The notes under the pieces are model-generated. The model made no database searches. It saw only the letters and a list, made by a program, of their open reading frames with translations, and was not told where the DNA came from. A stretch of DNA of 30,000 bases from Glandiceps talaboti (Eukaryota > Hemichordata > Enteropneusta > Spengelidae), in assembly GCF_964340395.1 (NCBI RefSeq), contig NC_135554.1, positions 17,045,592 through 17,075,591 of the forward strand. Direction: 5' to 3'. Shown in pieces: positions 1 to 30,000 of the stretch; the first letter of the stretch is position 1; every line of letters begins with the position of its first letter. Position numbers and translations under genes: made by a program.

Positions 1-1607
1 CATATTTTGATATATATTTGAATATTTGGTGACTTTTGTATTCAGAAGTTGTTTTTAGTCGCGTGCAACATATGACCTCTCAAAGAATACATTTTCGTCA
101 GCTATAAGCTTATATTTTCCGCTTACAACCATTCGTAAAACATCTGTGTTCCATGGGTCACCAAGTCAGTTCAGTTAAGATACATTTGTTAGTTTTAAGA
201 TATATTTTTTTTTCAAAATTGCAACACAAACAGCGAGGTCAACCTATAACGGGTCGACGAGAGAATACTATTTGACTAAGAGACTAGGGGCGAGATTTGC
301 ATTCTTTGAAAGTAACAAAATCCTAACACAAACGATCATACGGCTAAAGAACACAGCTCGTAGAATCCAAGCTATGAAGTTTCGTATATCATGGAGAAAA
401 ACATCCGACGACCAAAGGTTAGAGAAGCGATGAATCATTTATAGAAAGTATTTATCTGACTGAGATCGCAGGTTCAAGCCAAATGTGTTATCAATGCCAC
501 CTGTTCCGGATGTTTTTGTCAAATAATCGAAATTTTTCGTCGTAGAAAGTCGTCTTCCTGCTTCTCTTCTCGATCTTAGTTTCCATAAGAAAGTAAACTT
601 CCTCTGAATCACACGAAATGGTATTTTAAAGTTTATGATACTATACCCGTGGCTGGACTATTTCCTATTTATAAAATATACTTAACAATTTACACATTTT
701 CTGAAGTACTATTTCTTTTAAGATCTAAAATCATGAGAAAATGTCCAATTTGCACGTTCCCGAACTTTCAAAATGTAAAACTAGGTGTCTGCTAATAAGC
801 AAGGTGAATGTACAAAACCTTGGGTAGCTATGCGGATGGTTCACTTGCTTTTATCATATAACGGGATGGAAGGTACGTAACCATTTGTAATAGATTATAA
901 GTATTTTTTTTGTGATATTCAAGTACAACAGCAATACTGTCTTTTCCGAGTATTCTTCAGCCCGTATCTTGCTGGCAATCCATTAGTTGATACACAGTCT
1001 ACTAAAGCTGCGTAAAACAAGTTACGACAAACCATAGACACTCCAACAAGGTGGAGGGTCTATGGACAAACCTATCTCAAAGTATCAGAGACAGGGGGAG
1101 GCTTCAACACTGTATTTCATCATTACATCTGCGTCCCTACAAAGTTCACGGTGGTGACAATTTCTCCATCACGCATTGCCAACTATTATAACCATAACGC
1201 TCGACTCGAGCGACAGTCACAGTTTTCTACGTCACTTTGTTTTAAGAGTAATAAATCCGACCATGCAAATTCCCTAAAATATACACCTATATGATACGAT
1301 ATGAAAACCTTCCAAAAATAACATTAGTCGAGAAATGCGATAAGGTATTATCGTATTACTGGAAACAATATTGGGACATTTGACCTTCCGTTTGACCTTT
1401 TGTAGTAATAATATAGTGAGCCATACCTATGACCTATGACGTTAGTTAGCTTGAGTTTATTAACCTGTGTGTCATTGACTCGCGAGGGTGATGGAAACAA
1501 ATTTACTTGTAATAAAAAAAACCAGCACACTATAGTTTGGGAAGCGTACCTTAGGGTTATAACAACTCGGCTACTGTAAATCATCTAAACTGATACTCAA
1601 ACAAATC
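1..1607. other. Receptor intron 9 / unassigned
   Basis: No cysteine-rich or other family exon could be recognised on the minus strand here, although EGF-C of the receptor is expected next. The sequence is AT-rich and appears non-coding; the small minus-strand open frame at 1348-1584 has no recognisable features. Confidence 0.5.
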
Positions 1608-1740
1608 TACTGACTGACTGACTGACTGACTGAATGAATGAATGAATGAATGAATGAATGAATGAATGAATGAATGAATGAATGAATGAATGAATGAATG
1701 AATGAATGAATGAATGAATGAATGAATAAATGAATGAATG
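1608..1740. repeat. (ACTG)n then (AATG)n microsatellite
   Basis: About five ACTG units followed by some 27 AATG units, in the intron after receptor exon 9. An open frame covering it on the minus strand is simple-repeat translation. Confidence 0.97.
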
Positions 1741-1884
1741 ACAATAACAACAGGAACAAACACAATCACCGATACACGCACGCACGGCTGCACGCATACA
1801 TGCATATCTATCAAACTATCCAAACGGACACACACGCGCGCGCACGCACGCACGCACGCACACATGTACGCACGCACAAATGCA

Positions 1885-2017
1885 CTCACATACATACATA
1901 CATACATACATACATACATACATACATACATACATACATACAGACAGACAGACAGACAGACATACAGACAGACATACAGACAGACAGACAGACAGACAGG
2001 CAGGCAGACAGGCAGAC

Positions 2018-2043
<26 letters not shown>
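1885..2043. repeat. (CATA)n, (CAGA)n and (CA)n compound microsatellite
   Basis: CATA repeats to about 1941, CAGA with CATA and CAGG interruptions to about 2018, then CA repeats to 2043. It lies just 16 bases beyond the exon 9 donor of the receptor gene. Confidence 0.97.
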
Positions 2044-2050
<7 letters not shown>

Positions 2051-2059
2051 TATACATAC

Positions 2060-19893
<17,834 letters not shown>

Positions 19894-20830
19894 GACCCTT
19901 GGCCCAATCTAGATGACACAGTTTAAGCTTTGGTGCTACTCCTCGGCAGCGTGTGTGTTTGCGGTCTGACGAATAGTTTACCTGCTGCTTTTTGTTATGC
20001 AAAGCGTCGTCTGATTGGAGGACGTTTGTCAATCTTGGAATCCATTGGGTGAAATTAAATCCTAGTCCAATAGTAGAACTCGTAGGTTTTGTTTTACAGA
20101 ATCAGGAAGTAGGACTGGCCACTCTTTCCGGTGTCAATATTCGATGAGTTGTGTGACGTTGGCAAGTGATCTTTCCATCCTATATACGTATCATGATATG
20201 ATGTTTAAATATACGACTGACTATTGAGCCGTGTAAACGGCGCACAAGTCACGATTATTCACGATGCAATGCTTCTCTCATCCATTATTCTGAAGATACG
20301 GACTGCTTGGAGATCTTTTAAACTTAGAGACATTTGTTTTACAACCGAGGTATTTTGTGTCAAGTATTTTGCCCCTAGCTGTACAGTCATGCCATGCCAT
20401 TTTATCAACCGTGTCACTTTTATCGAGTGAGCCTATTGTCTGATTATAAACACCTCTCCTAGGCCTAGGGAAACGTTCTCGTGAAATATAAACAAAGGAC
20501 ACAACGAGGCTATACCATATGTACATGTATAGGGACAATCGAACATCGGTTGACGTGATACGAACTGTCAACTGAAGCTGAGGAGAAACGAAAGAAGCCG
20601 CAAAATACAAGTTGATAGGGCGAGGGCGTAAGTGTCTACGTACAAGGCGGATCTACAGTACAGTGTCCATCCGAAGAAAACCAGACATGAACACTTAATT
20701 AAGATATATATTTACATAATGAAAGCGTCGAATAGTATCGATTCGAAATTGATTGATAATTCTGCCTACGGTGCTCTAGTTACGATACATAATAAACATA
20801 GACACTTAGCACTGTCGTTTCCCACCTGAA
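19894..20830. other. 5' flank of the receptor gene, intergenic
   Basis: Contains the CCAAT boxes noted separately. Open frames of 68-110 codons on both strands (20224-20610) overlap each other and show no recognisable protein features. Confidence 0.5.
20011..20049 (-). promoter_or_regulatory. Two CCAAT boxes upstream of the VLDLR-like start
   Basis: On the minus strand, CCAATCAG (20018-20011) and CCCAATGG (20049-20042) lie about 120 and 150 bases upstream of the receptor ATG. No convincing TATA box is seen. They fit a proximal promoter, but the transcription start is not known and short motifs occur by chance. Confidence 0.3.
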
Positions 20831-20949
20831 ATAGTACTCTTAAATTTTACCTTAGTTTGTATAAACGGTGACAACGTCCTTGTAAGGTTTCATTTAAAAT
20901 CTCTCTCGTGCTCCCTCCCCTTCTTTCTATCAAAACTGATGTTACGCAC
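20831..20949. repeat. Direct repeat copy 1
   Basis: About 119 bases, beginning ATAGTACTCTTAAATTTTAC and ending GATGTTACGCAC, nearly identical to 21580-21703. It is intergenic. Both copies are in the same orientation about 750 bases apart. Confidence 0.9.
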
Positions 20950-21579
20950 TCATTACTAAAAGTCATATAGCAGATTTGTGTTTTAACCAGAAGCAAGAGC
21001 CAAAACCAGTATCTTTAAGTTAGGAAATGTCCTTAAAGATCGACAAAACACTCAGATAGTTGACGAACCTATGGTCATCCACGAATAACTCGTTAATACA
21101 CATCCTTGTCCAAACATTGTAAAAAAAATCACCTGCCTATACCCGCAGTGATAGGCTAGGTTGCCTGTTAACAGATTTGTTCCATTTTTCGTCTGGATGT
21201 GATCTTAAGCTCAACGACAGCGCCCTCTAGCGGTATCTCAGAAAATGTCATAAGTGCGGCATTCTATATTACTAGTATATCAATTCATAATTGCCGTATC
21301 TGTCACTGGACATTAGTATGGATGGAAAATGCATTCTATTCGTCATTGCGATATGTCTTGTTTTGATCAAGTTTCAAACACATTTTCCACGAAAGAGCTC
21401 AGACTTTCCATGGATATCAATGGTATAGCCTCTGTGGACTTTCCAATGCTAGCCGTGAATACTCACATTCCAACACACCAAGCCGAACTGTGATTTGAAT
21501 GATTGATTTGGACTCCTCATACCACGATTACAGAGGTGCCTCATGAAAGCAGGAAGTAACGAGGATAGAGAAGGAGGGG

Positions 21580-21703
21580 ATAGTACTCTTAAATTTTACC
21601 TTAGTTTGTATAAACGGTGACAACGTCCTTGTAAGGTTTCATTTTAAAAAATATCTCTCTCCTGCTCCTTCCCCTTCTTTCTATCAAAACTGATGTTACG
21701 CAC
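21580..21703. repeat. Direct repeat copy 2
   Basis: About 124 bases, matching 20831-20949 with a five-base insertion near the middle (TTTTAAAAAATAT against TTTAAAAT) and a few substitutions. Confidence 0.9.
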
Positions 21704-22735
21704 CCAAACATGACTCACAGACGTTGTCGACATTACTTGGCGTATGTCCACACAGTAATCACTGTACAGGAGAGGTGTAAATTTAAAGTTGGCTGCGTTA
21801 GTCAATTTATATTTCATGGAGATGTCAACTAAAACTGAAGGCACATTTAATTTGAGGGGGGGGGGCACAACCTGAGTTTATACGTTTGGGGACGTAATGT
21901 TTCTTTAAAGTTACCCATAGTATTCTAACTGCACTTGACAGAACCCAAACCTGGTATCAAGACATAACTTATGAGCCGATGACGTCATTTATTATATGTA
22001 TAAACATGTCGAGGAAATCCATACTATGATATTAACTGTTGTAGTAAAGCCAGAAGATAATTTGACTATTAAAGAAGGAATGCATTGATATTCGTATTCG
22101 TATTCATTTATAGTTAAATAGTAGAATGGTTAACCCATTCAGTACTGAAAAATTTGCCGCCAAAATTATTTGAACAAAATTCTTGTTTTTATGTAAGTTT
22201 TTGGCATATATCAGCTTCATTTTAGACTGGAATTAAAGAAATGTTACTTCGTAATGAAGCAATTTTATTATAACTATGAAAATGTTCATATAAATTGGGT
22301 CCCAAAATTATTTAAAACTCGTCTCCAGTCATGAAAGGGTTAAATCGGGGTTTTACGTCAGTGTTTTAACGTGTTTAAACTCAGCTTGTGCCGATTAATA
22401 ACTCCAAAAAACCATTTTACATTTTGTTAAATCATCATTCATTTATTTGTATACTGAGTCATACACATACAATAAACTACTATAACAATAGATAGTATTT
22501 ACAGTGATATTGATTATTATCATAGAACTGCTTCAGCCGAACTTTTATAACCGAAATTTTCTTGAAACTGTTCAGGGATTGCAAACGAGCTTCTGTCGTC
22601 AGAAAGCATAACGCCATAACATCAACACTAACCTTTCTTTTTCGATTTGTACAGTTATCGACAACAACAGGGATTGCCCTAAAAGTTCGTAATGCGCATG
22701 TCACGATGTTGAAGGAATTTGCAAACCCGCTATCT
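21704..22735. other. Intergenic, unassigned
   Basis: AT-rich sequence. Overlapping opposite open frames at 22480-22803 (minus, 107 codons) and 22562-22765 (plus, 67 codons) both run into the foldback element; neither resembles a family I know. A plus-strand AATAAA at 22819 follows the latter by about 50 bases. Confidence 0.4.
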
Positions 22736-22744
22736 TGCATATAC
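22736..22744 (+). repeat. Left target-site-like duplication TGCATATAC
   Basis: This nine-base motif is repeated in the same orientation at 23249-23257, on the other side of the foldback element. Confidence 0.6.
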
Positions 22745-23250
22745 CACAGGGTAAAGGACAAGTGATCAGTTTTGTACTCGCTATTTTCCGGATTTAATAT
22801 CATTTTCTGTATATTTCAAATAAAGTTTTAAATACTGTTTCCTCTCACTGTTTTTTTCTATTTCCTACCTGATATCAATGTCTTATCTGAGTTTATCAGC
22901 TTTGCATTAATTAGTAGCTTGCTAGAACAAACTCACTATTTGCCCAAATTAACGCATTATGTCGTGAGTGTAAACATCTACTGATACAACTAATGCGTGT
23001 ATTACCATTAGTCGTATCAGTAGATGTTTACACTCACGGTATAATGCGTTAATTTGGGCAAATAGTGAGTTTGTTCTAGCAAGCTACTAATTAATGCAAA
23101 GCTGATAAACACAGATAAGACATTGATGTAGGAAATAGAAAAAAAACAGTCAGAGAGGAAACAGTAACTTTATTTTAAATATACAGAAAATAATATTAGA
23201 ACTCCGGAAAATCGCGAGTACAAAATTGATCATTTGTCCTTTACCCTGTG
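22745..23250. mobile_element. Foldback/MITE-like element with long terminal inverted repeats and flanking duplication
   Basis: Arms of about 250 bases (22745-22995 and 23006-23250) are reverse complements with scattered differences and a few indels around a 10-base loop, CGTGTATTAC. The outer ends read CACAGGGTAAAGGAC and its complement. The 9-base direct repeat TGCATATAC flanks the element at 22736-22744 and 23249-23257, slightly overlapping the right terminus, as a target-site duplication would. There is no transposase. The arms diverge most toward the outside. The superfamily is not clear: TSD length suggests hAT- or MULE-like, but this is inference. Confidence 0.8.
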
Positions 23251-23257
23251 CATATAC
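23249..23257 (+). repeat. Right target-site-like duplication TGCATATAC
   Basis: Direct-repeat partner of 22736-22744. The first two bases could equally belong to the inverted-repeat end, giving a seven-base duplication CATATAC. Confidence 0.6.
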
Positions 23258-23887
23258 TAAATGGTGCAACGTGGGAAATATAATGATAACCACGACTCAC
23301 TAACTGTTGTAAGCAATCCTGTCATATCCTTTGCGACAACAATAATATAGTCTGGGTTACACTGACCATTCTAGGAGGGTTATTCTATCGATTGCCACAG
23401 ATTAGGTATAATATTAACATCTGAGCATGCCCAGTCTGGATAGCAAGATCCCCATTTTATTTCAATCCATCGTATCTGCTTTGAGGGATGATGTTTGTTC
23501 GGTTTGTCACATTTTTCTGAGTATGCTCCTCCACCACAAGACGATATATACATTGTCTATTCAAACTGACCATTTCCTGTCCAAAAAAGTGTACACGTAA
23601 ATTATGTGTTTACAATCTATATTCAAATAAGGAGAAAGTTGCACAAATTAGAAACGTCACATCTAAAAATTTTGTTGCAAAGTCCCAGTATATTTGAAGA
23701 AAAAGTTACCCAGCACTCAAATCCCACCTGTCATTCCCCCTCACCCGGCCCAAGCCCCCCCCCCCCCCAGCAATCAAGAAGACTAAATATGGATTATGCG
23801 GACTTACCACCTTCTGCGACCTAAGGAAAATCTATATAAAACACATACAAACACAAATTACATGTACTTTCCTTTGACAAGAACAAA

Positions 23888-23893
23888 TTTAAT
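23888..23893 (-). promoter_or_regulatory. Candidate poly(A) signal of the lectin gene
   Basis: The minus strand reads ATTAAA about 48 bases after the lectin-gene stop codon. It is the common variant of AATAAA. The region is AT-rich, so chance occurrence is quite possible; a full AATAAA on the minus strand is found only some 480 bases downstream, near 23457-23462. Confidence 0.3.
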
Positions 23894-23940
23894 TGATGAA
23901 TAAAGAATCCGTCATGTAACATTTTAACATTCTTGCAAAT

Positions 23941-30000
<6,060 letters not shown>

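Noticed and set aside
22480-22803. 107-codon minus open frame reaching into the foldback element
   Set aside because: The matching part in the other arm of the element shows differences at first, second and third codon positions alike, which does not suggest coding constraint; no family resemblance seen.

Overview
This window is animal nuclear DNA. The coding sequence is split into short exons with consistent GT/AG splice sites and matching intron phases, introns are long and AT-rich, and microsatellites, foldback elements and dispersed repeats are abundant. The protein architectures are metazoan: an LDL-receptor-family receptor and a C-type lectin/mucin/PAN protein. The repeat style suggests a marine invertebrate, perhaps a non-vertebrate deuterostome, but the species cannot be fixed from the sequence. 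I saw no rRNA, tRNA, CRISPR array or bacterial-type operon.

Both confident genes are on the minus strand. Gene 1 (about 19.9 kb down to 2.06 kb, continuing past the left edge) is a VLDLR/LRP8-type lipoprotein receptor. Nine exons can be joined in frame. They encode a signal peptide (19.8 kb), eight LDL-receptor class A (LA) modules (17.3, 14.9, 10.3, three at 9.1-9.4, two at 8.2-8.5 kb), two EGF modules and a six-bladed YWTD propeller (7.0-6.6, 5.3-5.1 and 2.46-2.06 kb). The third EGF module, any O-linked sugar domain, the membrane segment and the cytoplasmic tail should lie beyond position 1.

The interval from about 19.9 to 23.9 kb is intergenic. It holds a probable promoter, a duplicated 120-bp repeat and a 0.5-kb foldback transposon with a target-site-like duplication. 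Gene 2 (30.0 kb, open at the right edge, down to its stop codon at 23.94 kb) encodes the end of one C-type lectin domain, a complete second lectin domain with an EPN sugar-binding motif, a linker of about 37 Thr-rich nonapeptide repeats, and a terminal PAN/apple-like domain.

The most notable non-coding signal is in intron 7 of gene 1. A perfect 182-bp palindrome with no spacer (5620-5801), lying between two long (TA)n tracts, carries a hammerhead-ribozyme core on each strand. This is the signature of a Penelope-like or retrozyme-type retroelement remnant. Other structure includes at least four further inverted-repeat elements, a dispersed ATTTTATCGTC-type family near both ends of the window, and a repeat family with a microsatellite tail at 4.5 and 29 kb.
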